Source: Kitasatospora arboriphila (GTDB lineage: Bacteria > Actinomycetota > Actinomycetes > Mycobacteriales > Mycobacteriaceae). Taken from it: a DNA stretch of 64,000 bases. This document shows, piece by piece, positions 47,762 through 56,085 of the stretch. The DNA lies in the NCBI RefSeq assembly GCF_000717275.1, contig NZ_JNYV01000003.1, forward strand, positions 372,001 through 436,000. The letters are read 5' to 3'. The notes under the pieces are model-generated. The model saw only the letters and a program-made list of their open reading frames with translations, was not told the DNA's origin and made no database searches. How positions within the stretch are numbered: the first letter of the stretch is position 1; each line of letters starts with the position of its first letter. The translations under genes were made by a program, and so were the position numbers.

Positions 47762-48697
47762 TTACGGGCTGCTGTGCCTACCGCCGCCGTTGTGGTCGTC
47801 GCGTCGTCCCGGTGGGGGCCCGTAGTTCGGTGGTGGACCGGTGAGCGGGTCGTAACCGGGCGGCGGGCCCGTCAACGGATCGGGGCGGTAGCCCTGACCC
47901 TGGTCTGGCCCCTCATGCTGCGGTGGGTTCGGATTCGGGCGCGGCGGCGGAGCCGGGTTGTATCCGGGCGGCGGACCCGGCGGCTGCTGATAGCCGGGAG
48001 GCGGTCCACCCAGTGGCGGCTGGCTCCGCGGCGGCACACCGCCCTGGGGCGGCTGTCCCTGCATGGGTTGGCCGATCGGTCCTGAGCCACCCGTAGGCGG
48101 ACCCTGCGTCGGATAGACGTTTGCGCCACCGATCCGGTCCGACTGCTGCGAAGAGAATTGCTGCGTACCGGCAGAAGACGCGCCTGCGCCGGCGGCGGCC
48201 GGACCCGAGTAAAGAGGACCGGACTGCGGGCCGTCGTCGCCACGCCGGTCGATGAGAGCCTGATCCTTCTCGCTCGTCGCTCCGGCGATCTTGGCCTTCT
48301 CCTCGGCGGGATCCTTGCCTTGGAGAATGTCGCGGATCTCGGCGAGCAACTCCGACTCCGTCTGGGCCGCGGCGTCGTCGCCGTCGCGCGCTGCGAGCGT
48401 CTTCAATTTCTCGTACGGCATCACGATCAGGAAGTAGACAACCGCAGCAACGATCAGGAAGTTGATGGCGGCGGCGATGAGGGCGCCGATGTCCACAAAC
48501 GTTTCCGGATTGCCGGACCGGATGGTGAATCCCAGTCCCTGCGCGGAATCGGTGCCACCGATCGAGTTCACCAACGGTTGGATGATGTTGGTGGTGAACG
48601 CTGTGACGATCGCGGTGAAGGCAGCACCGACGACCACGGCTACAGCGAGGTCGATGACGTTTCCCCGCATGAGGAAATCTTTGAAGCCCTTGAACAT
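47762..48697 (-). CDS. mscL: Large-conductance mechanosensitive channel with long disordered tail
   Basis: The first 120 or so residues are canonical MscL: N-terminal MFKGFKDFLMRGNVIDLAVAVVVGAAFTAIV (S1 and TM1), TM2 AAAINFLIVAAVVYFLIVMPYEKL and a cytoplasmic helix (TESELLAEIRDILQ). Typical MscL is about 130-150 residues; here it is 311. The additional part is a Pro/Gly/Gln-rich tail (PPGYNPAPPPRPNPNPPQ and similar). The channel opens under membrane tension. The tail could tether it to the envelope or a partner; no frameshift or fusion boundary is visible. Confidence 0.93.
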   Translation of the reverse strand: MFKGFKDFLMRGNVIDLAVAVVVGAAFTAIVTAFTTNIIQPLVNSIGGTDSAQGLGFTIRSGNPETFVDIGALIAAAINFLIVAAVVYFLIVMPYEKLKTLAARDGDDAAAQTESELLAEIRDILQGKDPAEEKAKIAGATSEKDQALIDRRGDDGPQSGPLYSGPAAAGAGASSAGTQQFSSQQSDRIGGANVYPTQGPPTGGSGPIGQPMQGQPPQGGVPPRSQPPLGGPPPGYQQPPGPPPGYNPAPPPRPNPNPPQHEGPDQGQGYRPDPLTGPPPGYDPLTGPPPNYGPPPGRRDDHNGGGRHSSP

Positions 48698-48788
48698 GTA
48701 GTGACCCTTCCCACGAGGGAAACGAGCTCTAATTGCAGTCCGCTGATCCTAACCAGCGGTCGCGGAATTTGCCGTTCACAACATGCAG

Positions 48789-49460
48789 TCAGTGGAAAAC
48801 CAGTGTGATCGGAGCAGTGAGGGTGGCCGCTGCGACCACGTGCGCGTCGCGCTCCGGCAGGGCGAGAACGGCAAGTCGGGCATCCGACCCCGTCCGCGAA
48901 CCTGACTCCTGCGACACGAGTGCGACCACTGCTCCCTTGGCCAGAACCTTTGTCGCCGATGACTCTTCAGTGGTACCGGAATCGTCGATGCTCAGCACGT
49001 CGACCACGTCTCCTTCGCGGAGGAGATCGATCACCGCTGTGTCGGCCACCTTCACCGGAACCAGGCGCGCATCGGGTCGCTGCATGATCTGAGCCGGCAG
49101 GCGACTGGTGAGCACACGGGAATCGGTCAAGATCTCGCCCGCCCGTACCGGGCCGGTCACCGTCTTGTCCAGGAAGTCGGTTGCGTCGTCGACTGTGCCT
49201 GCCGGGAGGTCGCCCGGACGGAACTCGCGCGTGGTCAGGTCGCCGATCGTGAGGGGTTGCCCAGGGCTGATGTCATGGGCCGCGATCACCGCCGGTCGCA
49301 GTTCCTCGGTGCGGCCCGCCGTCAGTGCGGCCACGAGCGCGACCGCAAGCAGCACGATGGCACAGGCGCGGCGGAGGAGCAGCGACCGTGTCCATCCGGG
49401 CCTGACGGCATGACGGACACGGTCGGAGAGTGTCGGGTTCAGAGCATTGCGCGCGGCCAT
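48789..49460 (-). CDS. SAF-domain membrane-anchored protein (CpaB/RcpC-like)
   Basis: The 223-residue protein has one N-terminal membrane helix (about 28-47), then a SAF domain (RPAVIAAHDISPGQPLTIGDLTTREF...GRVRAGEIL-type region) and a second beta-rich part (VPVKVADTAVIDLLREGDVVDVLSID). SAF domains occur in CpaB pilus proteins and in antifreeze/sialate families. No other pilus gene is present. It follows the Ruc-like gene on the same strand, at the place of Rv0990c in M. tuberculosis, so it may share the heat-shock control. Confidence 0.8.
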   Translation of the reverse strand: MAARNALNPTLSDRVRHAVRPGWTRSLLLRRACAIVLLAVALVAALTAGRTEELRPAVIAAHDISPGQPLTIGDLTTREFRPGDLPAGTVDDATDFLDKTVTGPVRAGEILTDSRVLTSRLPAQIMQRPDARLVPVKVADTAVIDLLREGDVVDVLSIDDSGTTEESSATKVLAKGAVVALVSQESGSRTGSDARLAVLALPERDAHVVAAATLTAPITLVFH

Positions 49461-49553
49461 GGGCGAACGTTATGGCGATTGCCATCCATCGTCCGCTTGG
49501 TCAGGCACCGATATGAGGTTGCCTGTGCACAGTCCACTGTGTGTGGACAGTTG

Positions 49554-49883
49554 TCAGGAAGCAGCCTTGGCAGTGGTCGAACTGCTGGACGTGCTGCTCG
49601 ACGAGCTGCTGCCCGAATCCGTCGACTTCGCTGCAGGCGCCGATTCCTTGCTGCCGGAGTCGGACTTCGACGAGTCACTCGAACTCGACTCGCTGCTCGT
49701 GGTGGTGGAGCGGCTGTCGTTGCGGTAGAAGCCACTGCCCTTGAACACGATGCCCACGCTGTTGAACAGTTTGCGCAGCTTACCGGCGCATTTCGGGCAT
49801 TCGGTGAGCGAGTCGTCGCTGAAAGACTGCACGATGTCGAAGCGGTTGTCGCACTGTGTGCAGGCGTACGAATATGTGGGCAC
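49554..49883 (-). CDS. ruc: FmdB-type zinc-ribbon protein, Ruc-like redox-regulated chaperone
   Basis: The 109-residue protein starts MPTYSYACTQCDNRFDIVQS and has a zinc ribbon with Cys8, Cys11, Cys29 and Cys32. After about residue 55 it becomes a Ser-rich disordered tail. M. tuberculosis Rv0991c (Ruc) has the same architecture, acts as an oxidation-activated holdase and belongs to the HrcA regulon. A CIRCE-like operator lies 53 bp upstream here. The neighbours (SAF protein and 5-formyl-THF cyclo-ligase) match that locus. Confidence 0.85.
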   Translation of the reverse strand: MPTYSYACTQCDNRFDIVQSFSDDSLTECPKCAGKLRKLFNSVGIVFKGSGFYRNDSRSTTTSSESSSSDSSKSDSGSKESAPAAKSTDSGSSSSSSTSSSSTTAKAAS

Positions 49884-49935
49884 CGAAGACCTCCGAAGGT
49901 GTTAAGCCGAGAACGTTGTGGATTCTACCGTCGAA

Positions 49936-49962
49936 CTGGCACTCTTCGTTAACGAGTGCCAA
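49936..49962. promoter_or_regulatory. CIRCE-like HrcA operator
   Basis: CTGGCACTC - N9 - GAGTGCCAA, with perfect 8-bp arms TGGCACTC/GAGTGCCA and the diagnostic 9-nt spacer. It differs from the classic CIRCE arms (TTAGCACTC / GAGTGCTAA) at two positions on the left and one on the right. It fits HrcA control of the Ruc-like gene. Confidence 0.75.
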
Positions 49963-49964
49963 GG

Positions 49965-50468
49965 TCAGCTTGTTCCCAGTCGTCTGAACCCCTCGCCGGG
50001 TGTCAGGCTCCAGCCCATCGGCACGTCGAAGTGGTCCGATGGCAGCTCGTCCACCAGCTCGTCGTCGAACACCACGGCTACCAGTTTGTCTGTGTCCACC
50101 TCTGGTATCGACCGGTCGTAGTAACCGGCTCCGCGACCGAGTCGAATACCGTGGCGGTCGACCGACAGCGCCGGGACCAGGATCAGAGCGGCGTCGCCGA
50201 GCGGGTCAGGTGAGGCGCCGTCCCCACTGGGCTCCAACAGTCCAAATCGTCCTTCATGCAATGACGCCGGTCCGTCGTACCAGGCCCAACGCAGCGGGGC
50301 AGGCGGGCCCGCCGCCACCTTCGGCAGCAAGACCCGGAAGCCTCCCTCGCGCAACACCTCCAACATCGCGGTGGTGCCCGGTTCGCTCCCGATCGGGACG
50401 TAGGCCGCAATGACGGCGCCTGGCTCCACCCGCGGACCGCCCTCGGGGAGGTTCGCGATCCACGTCAC
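49965..50468 (-). CDS. 5-formyltetrahydrofolate cyclo-ligase, start uncertain
   Basis: From GTG 50468 the product is 167 residues, with family motifs VIAAYVPIGSEPGT, FGLLEPSGDG, DAALILVPALSVDRHGIRLGRGAGYYDRS and VVFDDELVDELPSDHFDVPM. It recycles 5-formyl-THF to 5,10-methenyl-THF. The frame stays open upstream, and codons 50561-50469 encode a perfect-looking family N-terminus (DKTTWRKLALERRDSLSPQ) with the Lys and Arg of the nucleotide site. No ATG, GTG or TTG covers it, only ATT at 50561, ATC at 50555 or CTG further up. The real protein probably starts there. Confidence 0.85.
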   Translation of the reverse strand: MTWIANLPEGGPRVEPGAVIAAYVPIGSEPGTTAMLEVLREGGFRVLLPKVAAGPPAPLRWAWYDGPASLHEGRFGLLEPSGDGASPDPLGDAALILVPALSVDRHGIRLGRGAGYYDRSIPEVDTDKLVAVVFDDELVDELPSDHFDVPMGWSLTPGEGFRRLGTS

Positions 50469-50604
50469 AATCGAGGCATCCAGGCTCGCCTTAACCTGGG
50501 GAGACAGGCTGTCGCGACGCTCAAGGGCGAGCTTTCTCCAGGTTGTTTTGTCGATGAAAATCGGTACGCCCCTCTCATGTTTGGCGATCAGCCGATAGGT
50601 TTAC

Positions 50605-50620
50605 TCACACACCAGTGTGA
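50605..50620. promoter_or_regulatory. Short palindrome in the galU promoter region
   Basis: TCACAC-ACCA-GTGTGA is a perfect 6-bp inverted repeat 19 bp before the galU ATG and upstream of the divergent cyclo-ligase gene. It could be an operator; the regulator is unknown. Confidence 0.35.
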
Positions 50621-50638
50621 TCAACCTAGGGTGGGAAA

Positions 50639-51589
50639 ATGACTGAAGCGCAGACCAGCCCGGCCAACGAGGTCGAATACGAGTCCGTTCCGGGCACGCC
50701 GCCCATTCCGCGAACCGCAATTGTGCCGGCCGCCGGCTTGGGTACCCGTTTTCTTCCGGCGACCAAGACCGTGCCGAAAGAACTTCTTCCCGTGGTGGAC
50801 ACACCCGGTATCGAATTGGTGGCCGAGGAGGCCAAGTCGGCCGGTGCCGAGCGACTGCTGATCATCACGTCGCCGGGTAAAGACGGTGTCGTCGCGCACT
50901 TCGTCGAAGACCTGGTGCTCGAACACACCCTCGAGTCTCGCGGCAAAGACACGATGTTGGCCAAGGTGCGGAACGCGCCATCGCTGCTGGAGGTTGCGTC
51001 GGTCATCCAGGAGAAGCCCCTGGGACTCGGCCACGCGGTCGGATGCGTCGAGGCCAAACTCGACGACGACGAGGATGCTGTCGCGGTTCTGTTGCCCGAC
51101 GATCTGGTTCTTCCCAACGGCGTCTTGGAGGTGATGGCCCGTACGCGCGCCAAGCGCGGAGGCACGGTGCTCTGCGCCATCGAGGTTCCGACCGAGAAGA
51201 TCAGCGCCTATGGCGTATTCGACGTCGAAGAACTTCCCGATGCTGCCAATCCCAATGTGATGAAGCTGAAGGGAATGGTCGAAAAGCCCGACGCAAAAGA
51301 TGCGCCCTCGAATTATGCGGCAGCCGGGCGATACATCCTCGACCGCGCAATTTTTGATGCATTGCGACGAATTGAACCCGGCGCAGGTGGCGAATTGCAG
51401 CTCACCGATGCCATCGCTTTGTTGATTGACGAAGGCCACCCGGTTCACGTGGTGGTTCACCGCGGAACTCGCCACGACCTCGGGAACCCGGGCGGGTACC
51501 TGAAGGCGTCGGTCGACATCGCACTCAACCGTGAGGATTACGGGCCCGAATTGCGCGAGTGGCTGGTCGAACGCCTCGGGTGCAACTGA
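50639..51589 (+). CDS. galU: UTP-glucose-1-phosphate uridylyltransferase
   Basis: This 316-residue enzyme has the nucleotidyltransferase signature AAGLGTRFLPATKTVPKELLPVVDTP, LPDDLVL and GMVEKP, and ends in a region typical of GalU. It makes UDP-glucose for polysaccharides, trehalose and glycolipids. The order with the cyclo-ligase (divergent), glp, rimJ and glpR matches M. tuberculosis Rv0992c-Rv0996. Confidence 0.95.
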   Translation: MTEAQTSPANEVEYESVPGTPPIPRTAIVPAAGLGTRFLPATKTVPKELLPVVDTPGIELVAEEAKSAGAERLLIITSPGKDGVVAHFVEDLVLEHTLESRGKDTMLAKVRNAPSLLEVASVIQEKPLGLGHAVGCVEAKLDDDEDAVAVLLPDDLVLPNGVLEVMARTRAKRGGTVLCAIEVPTEKISAYGVFDVEELPDAANPNVMKLKGMVEKPDAKDAPSNYAAAGRYILDRAIFDALRRIEPGAGGELQLTDAIALLIDEGHPVHVVVHRGTRHDLGNPGGYLKASVDIALNREDYGPELREWLVERLGCN

Positions 51590-51776
51590 CCTCCGGCCCA
51601 CAACAGCATCCGGCTTCACCGCGTTGATGCGATGGCGCGCGGCGGTCGCTGGATGCGAGAGAACGGAAATCGCCGACAAACCAGCTAACGTCAGTCGTCA
51701 GAACTACGACACGGCGACCCGTTGGCACGGCGAACGAGCACTATCGGGCCGCCACGGCGATTGAAGGAGGCGATCG

Positions 51777-53042
51777 GTGCGTTCGGTGGAGGATCACCTG
51801 AGCCGAGTGACCGCCGCGGCAGTGGCTCCCAGGCCGGTACGCGTCGCGATCTCGGAATCACAGGGTCTGCTGTGTGCCGAAGAGGTTGTTGCCGACAAGC
51901 CGTTGCCCGGGTTCGATCAGGCTGCCATCGACGGATATGCCGTTCGCAGTGTGGATGTCGCCGAGGCGGGCACCATCGCCGATGAGGAATCGGAGTCGCC
52001 GGGCGACCAGGTGATCGTCGTCCTGCCGGTGGTTGGGGAATTGAAGGCGGGTTCGCGGACGCCGACACGGCTTCAGCCAAGGCAGGCGGTCAGGGTGGAG
52101 ACCGGCGCTCCCTTGCCGACACTGGCCGACGCCGTGGTGCCCAAGCGGTGGACGGACGGCGGACTGCCCAAGGTCCGTATTGGTCATGCCGTACGCAGCG
52201 GACAATACGTCCGGCACGTCGGCGATGACGTCCAGCCCGGTGACGTAGCGGTCCGAACCGGAACGATCATCGGTCCCGCGCAGGTCGGTCTGCTCGCCGC
52301 AGTCGGCCGCGACCGCGTGCTGGTTCATCCGCGGCCACGGCTTTCCGTCATCTCCATCGGTGGCGAACTGGTCGACATCGACCGGACGGCCGGTGGCGGT
52401 CAGGTGTACGACGTCAACAGTTACGCGCTCGCCGCGGCTGCTCGTGACGCCGGAGCAGACGTCAACAGGGTCGGCATCGCAGACAGCGAGCCGTCGCAAC
52501 TCCGTGAACTGGTCGAGGGGCAGCTGATTCGTTCCGAGATCGTCGTGATCACCGGCCCGGTCGGTGGGGCGGCCTCGGAATCGATTCGCGAAGCCCTCTC
52601 GGAGCTGGGCGAATTGGAAATCGAACGCATCGCGATGTACCCGGCGTCGGTCCAGGGTTTCGGCCAGCTGGGCCGCGACGAGGTGCCCACCTTCCTTCTT
52701 CCTGCGAATCCCGTCTCTGCGTTGGTGGCTTTCGAAGTGATGGTGCGACCGCTGATCCGGATCGCGCTCGGCAAACGCCAACCGATGCGGCGAGTGGTAC
52801 GTGCCCGCACGGTCAGCCCCATCACCTCGGTGGAGGGAAGGCGCGGATATCTGCGTGGGCAGCTGATGCGCGATGAGCAGACGGGCGAATACCTCGCTCA
52901 GGTGATCGCAGCCGCAGACGGTGGATCGCATCTGCTGGCGGGCTTGGCAGAGGCGAACTGCTTGGTCATCATCGAGCCGGAAGACGTTGAATTGCGCGCC
53001 GGCGATGAGGTGGACGTCGCATTCCTGGCTCAGCGGGGGTGA
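51777..53042 (+). CDS. glp: MoeA/gephyrin-like protein Glp, probable division factor
   Basis: The 421-residue MoeA homologue keeps AIDGYAVRS (Asp52) and SIGGELVD...GQVYDVNSYALAAA. The canonical molybdotransferase SGGVSxGxxD loop is TGPVGGAASES (residues 259-269), losing the Asp. That loss and the later glpR gene match the corynebacterial Glp, a gephyrin-like protein repurposed for cell division that binds FtsZ. GTG start with GGAGG at 51766. Commonly annotated moeA1; Moco insertion is doubtful. Confidence 0.85.
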   Translation: MRSVEDHLSRVTAAAVAPRPVRVAISESQGLLCAEEVVADKPLPGFDQAAIDGYAVRSVDVAEAGTIADEESESPGDQVIVVLPVVGELKAGSRTPTRLQPRQAVRVETGAPLPTLADAVVPKRWTDGGLPKVRIGHAVRSGQYVRHVGDDVQPGDVAVRTGTIIGPAQVGLLAAVGRDRVLVHPRPRLSVISIGGELVDIDRTAGGGQVYDVNSYALAAAARDAGADVNRVGIADSEPSQLRELVEGQLIRSEIVVITGPVGGAASESIREALSELGELEIERIAMYPASVQGFGQLGRDEVPTFLLPANPVSALVAFEVMVRPLIRIALGKRQPMRRVVRARTVSPITSVEGRRGYLRGQLMRDEQTGEYLAQVIAAADGGSHLLAGLAEANCLVIIEPEDVELRAGDEVDVAFLAQRG

Positions 53043-53051
53043 GAGTGCACC

Positions 53052-53705
53052 GTGCGCGCCTGGAGCAGGGGTGACACCGGTCGCCGTGGATGGCCGGCCA
53101 AGCTCGGGCCGATATCCGTTGCGGGAGGCGCGGTTACGGTACGTCCGGTCCGGCTGCGTGATGCCCGGGTGTGGAGCAGGCTTCGCATCGAGAACCAGAA
53201 TTCGCTGATGCCGTGGGAGCCGACTGGCGTCGGCTTGTGGTCGGCCCGGCACAACCCGGCGGCCTGGCCGGGTCTGCATTCGGTCCTGAGGGCCGAGGCA
53301 AAGGCAGGGAACATGCTGCCGTTTGTCATCGAATTGAACGGCGAATACTGCGGGCAACTGACGGTGGGCAACATTCAGCGTGGCGCGCTGCGCAACGCAT
53401 GGATCGGGTATTGGGTGGATGCCGCGGTCGCCGGACGTGGAGTGGCAACGGGCGCACTGGCGCTCGGCGTCGACCACTGTTTCGGGCCGGCGGGTCTGCA
53501 CCGACTCGAGGCCACCGTGCAGCCTGCCAACGCGGCGTCGCTGGCGGTACTGCACAAGGTGGGATTCCGCGACGAAGGCCTGCTCAAGCGCTACATGGAC
53601 GTCAACAGCGCCTGGCGGGACCATCTGTTGCTCGCGCTGACCACCGAAGATCTCACCAGCAGTGCCGTGGACACATTGATCCGCAGCGGCCACGCCACCG
53701 CCTGA
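53052..53705 (+). CDS. rimJ: GNAT N-acetyltransferase, RimJ-like
   Basis: The 217-residue protein has an Acetyltransf_3/GNAT fold: VRPVRLRDARVWSRLRIENQ, NGEYCGQLTVGNI, RNAWIGYWVDAAVAGRGVATGALALGVDHCF (acetyl-CoA loop) and RLEATVQPANAASLAVLHKVGFRDEGLLKRYM. RimJ acetylates the N-terminus of ribosomal protein S5 in E. coli; the target here is not known. GTG start 9 bp after glp. It lies between glp and glpR, so the three are probably cotranscribed. Confidence 0.88.
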   Translation: MRAWSRGDTGRRGWPAKLGPISVAGGAVTVRPVRLRDARVWSRLRIENQNSLMPWEPTGVGLWSARHNPAAWPGLHSVLRAEAKAGNMLPFVIELNGEYCGQLTVGNIQRGALRNAWIGYWVDAAVAGRGVATGALALGVDHCFGPAGLHRLEATVQPANAASLAVLHKVGFRDEGLLKRYMDVNSAWRDHLLLALTTEDLTSSAVDTLIRSGHATA

Positions 53706-53934
53706 ACTCCCGGCACCTGCGCGCAGATGCCTCTCGGTTCGCGCTGGGAGGCGGCTCTTCTCCGATCACTGCGTGATCACCCAGAGATGGAACGAATCGG
53801 CCGGGACATCGGCGCGTCGGCGCTGGTTGGGCTGCGGTGAGCCATAGCCTGATTCCTATCGTCTGTTACAGGTGTGACTGACGCGTACTCGACCGGCCGG
53901 TCGGGGCGAGATTGCCGACAGGAAGGAGCTGCCC

Positions 53935-55104
53935 ATGCCGAACTCGTTGCTGTGGGTGTGTCTGGTGGCGATCTGGCTCTTTGTTCTGGTGCCGATGGTG
54001 GTGAAGTCGCGTCCCACCGTGCGTAAGACCACCGATGCCGCGATGTCGACACGGGTGCTCTACCGAGGTGGCCGGGCCATCGCCAAGACCCGTCGGCGTA
54101 TGGCAGCAGGCCGTCATCCGCACGATCCCGACTGGGAACCCCCGGTGCGTGAGTATCGCAAGACCGCAAAGGCAACGGCGGCAACAGATGCCGTTGACGT
54201 CGAGGACGCCACGACGACCAAGGTTCCGGCCGGCAAGTCGGAGCCTGCACCGGTCTCGGTGAAAACCGTTGCAGCTGCGGCTCAGACAAAGACTGTCGAC
54301 ACCAGTGACAGTGATGCCGCCCCAACCACGGACGACAAGGCGGTAGTGGCTGAAGCTGCCGACAACGAGTCATCCGATCACCGTGACACCGTTGCAGAGC
54401 GCGATGATGCGGACGCAGACGCGGATCACGACGACAAGAACGTCGAGGACGCAGAGCTCGAAGATGATGAGCTCGATGACGCAGACCATGAGGTCGCGGA
54501 GAACGACGCAGGTTACGAGGACGCCGACCACGAAGACGCGGACTACGAAGACGCGGACTACGACGACGACTACGACGACGATCTCACCGACGAGGACATC
54601 AGCGCCGACGAAGCTGCGGATCAGGCGGAGCAGGACGAGGTCGCCCGTCGCGCACGTCGTGGCGGCTTCGACCCCGAGGCCGATCGCGAGCGCAGCGACA
54701 AGCGCTACCGGTTCCGTCAGCGTGTGATGGCCGTACTCGGGGTGCTGGCACTGCTAGGCATCGCGGCCGGCTTCTTCCTGGGTTCGGCCGGCTGGATATT
54801 TGCCGCGGCCACGGTTGTCGCGCTCGTCGGTTACCTCGCCTTCCTGCGCCGCGCCGTGCGGAACGAACACCGCATCCGTCGTCAGCGGATGCAGAGGCTC
54901 GCCCGGGCCAAGCGCCAGGAGGAAGAACGCCGCGCGCACCCCGAGGTCGACCCCCGGGCCGAGGTGCCCCGCAGACTCCGTCGACCAGGCGCGATCGTGT
55001 TGGAGATCGACGACGAAGATCCGATCTTCGACCACCTGCCGCGGTTCGAGCACCGCGAAGAGGTTGTTCGTGAACCCTCGTACCGGCGGGTGGTGGGGCA
55101 GTAG
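53935..55104 (+). CDS. glpR: GlpR-like membrane receptor for Glp
   Basis: The 389-residue protein has an N-terminal transmembrane helix (about 4-22) and a basic stretch. A long Asp/Glu-rich disordered region (about 100-235, with repeated DADYEDADYDDDYDDD-type runs) is followed by a hydrophobic pair (about 262-305) and a basic C-terminus. This is the Rv0996-type topology; in Corynebacterium GlpR is the membrane partner of Glp and coordinates division with polar growth. ATG 53935 follows AGGAAGGAG. The extended acidic tract is unusual and could tune the partner interaction. Confidence 0.8.
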   Translation: MPNSLLWVCLVAIWLFVLVPMVVKSRPTVRKTTDAAMSTRVLYRGGRAIAKTRRRMAAGRHPHDPDWEPPVREYRKTAKATAATDAVDVEDATTTKVPAGKSEPAPVSVKTVAAAAQTKTVDTSDSDAAPTTDDKAVVAEAADNESSDHRDTVAERDDADADADHDDKNVEDAELEDDELDDADHEVAENDAGYEDADHEDADYEDADYDDDYDDDLTDEDISADEAADQAEQDEVARRARRGGFDPEADRERSDKRYRFRQRVMAVLGVLALLGIAAGFFLGSAGWIFAAATVVALVGYLAFLRRAVRNEHRIRRQRMQRLARAKRQEEERRAHPEVDPRAEVPRRLRRPGAIVLEIDDEDPIFDHLPRFEHREEVVREPSYRRVVGQ

Positions 55105-55144
55105 TCCCGCCCTGTTAATCTTGTCGAGTCGCTCACGCGGCAAA

Positions 55145-55217
55145 GGGGCTATAGCGCAGTTGGTAGCGCGTCTCGTTCGCATCGAGAAGGTCAGGGGTTC
55201 GATTCCCCTTAGCTCCA
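55145..55217 (+). tRNA. tRNA-Ala (CGC)
   Basis: The 73-nt gene folds as a cloverleaf with acceptor GGGGCTA/TAGCTCC, which includes the alanine identity G3.U70 pair. The anticodon stem TCTCG/CGAGA has loop TTCGCAT, anticodon CGC. The T-arm is AGGGG-TTCGATT-CCCCT. CCA is not encoded. Confidence 0.95.
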
Positions 55218-55261
55218 CTGAACACCGAACCCCACCGGGTCGACTACGCGCCAGTTACCTC

Positions 55262-55291
55262 GAAACGCTCCACCTACAGGTGGAGCGTTTC
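55262..55291 (+). terminator. Hairpin after tRNA-Ala
   Basis: Perfect 14-bp arms (GAAACGCTCCACCT / AGGTGGAGCGTTTC) around 2 nt. The right-arm sequence GTGGAGCGTTT recurs at 55300-55310. There is no T-tract beyond TTTC in the arm. Confidence 0.7.
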
Positions 55292-55509
55292 TGCGTATGT
55301 GGAGCGTTTGGCGCGGATCAGCCGCTGGAGGAGTGACCAGTGCTCTTGCTGGGTATCCGAGGAGAAGCAGCGCCGGTCCAGCCCGCGATCTTCCGGCTGT
55401 GCACATGTCCGAAGGGGACCGAAAACTTCTTCTGGTCGAAGACGTCCACTCTGTGAGCGGTTCCGAATACCAGGAGAGGAACATACACACCCGAAAAGAC
55501 GAGGTATGC

Positions 55510-56085
55510 ATGACCGACGACTTGGTGGTTTTGGCAGGCGCTGACGGACGTCCGTGTGGGACGGCTGACCGTGCGACCGTGCACACCGCTCACACACCCC
55601 TGCATTTCGCATTTTCGTGCCACGTGGTCGACGAGGGCCGCCTGCTGATGACCCGGCGTGCACTGAGCAAGCGGACATGGCCCGGCGTGTGGACCAATTC
55701 GTTCTGCGGACATCCGCGACCCGATGAATCTGTCGAGGACGCGATCTACCGTTACGCACAACGCGAGCTGGGCATCGATGTCGAGGATCTGCGTTGCGTG
55801 CTACCGGACTTCCGCTACCGGGCCGTCGACTCCAGCGGCGTCGTGGAGAACGAGATCTGTCCGGTGTTCGTCGCGAGCCCGGTGGGCACGCTGCGGCCGG
55901 ATCCGGACGAAGTCGCCGAATACGCGTGGTCCGACATCTCCGATGTGTGGGCAGTTGTCGAACGTGCCCCGTGGGCCCTGAGCCCGTGGCTCGTCGAACA
56001 GATCCGGTCGATGCCCGCACCCGACCCCTACGGTCTCGACGGACATCCCAACTGGCTGCGGGCGCAGATGGAGGTCAACCGATGA
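55510..56085 (+). CDS. idi: Isopentenyl-diphosphate delta-isomerase, type I
   Basis: I chose ATG 55510; a longer in-frame reading has no support. The 191-residue Nudix protein has VWTNSFCGHP (catalytic Cys66), the Nudix-type PDESVEDAIYRYAQRELGI and VENEICPVF (Glu113/Glu115). It interconverts IPP and DMAPP and heads the carotenoid operon with crtB and crtI, feeding precursors. The stop overlaps crtB (ATGA). Confidence 0.94.
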   Translation: MTDDLVVLAGADGRPCGTADRATVHTAHTPLHFAFSCHVVDEGRLLMTRRALSKRTWPGVWTNSFCGHPRPDESVEDAIYRYAQRELGIDVEDLRCVLPDFRYRAVDSSGVVENEICPVFVASPVGTLRPDPDEVAEYAWSDISDVWAVVERAPWALSPWLVEQIRSMPAPDPYGLDGHPNWLRAQMEVNR

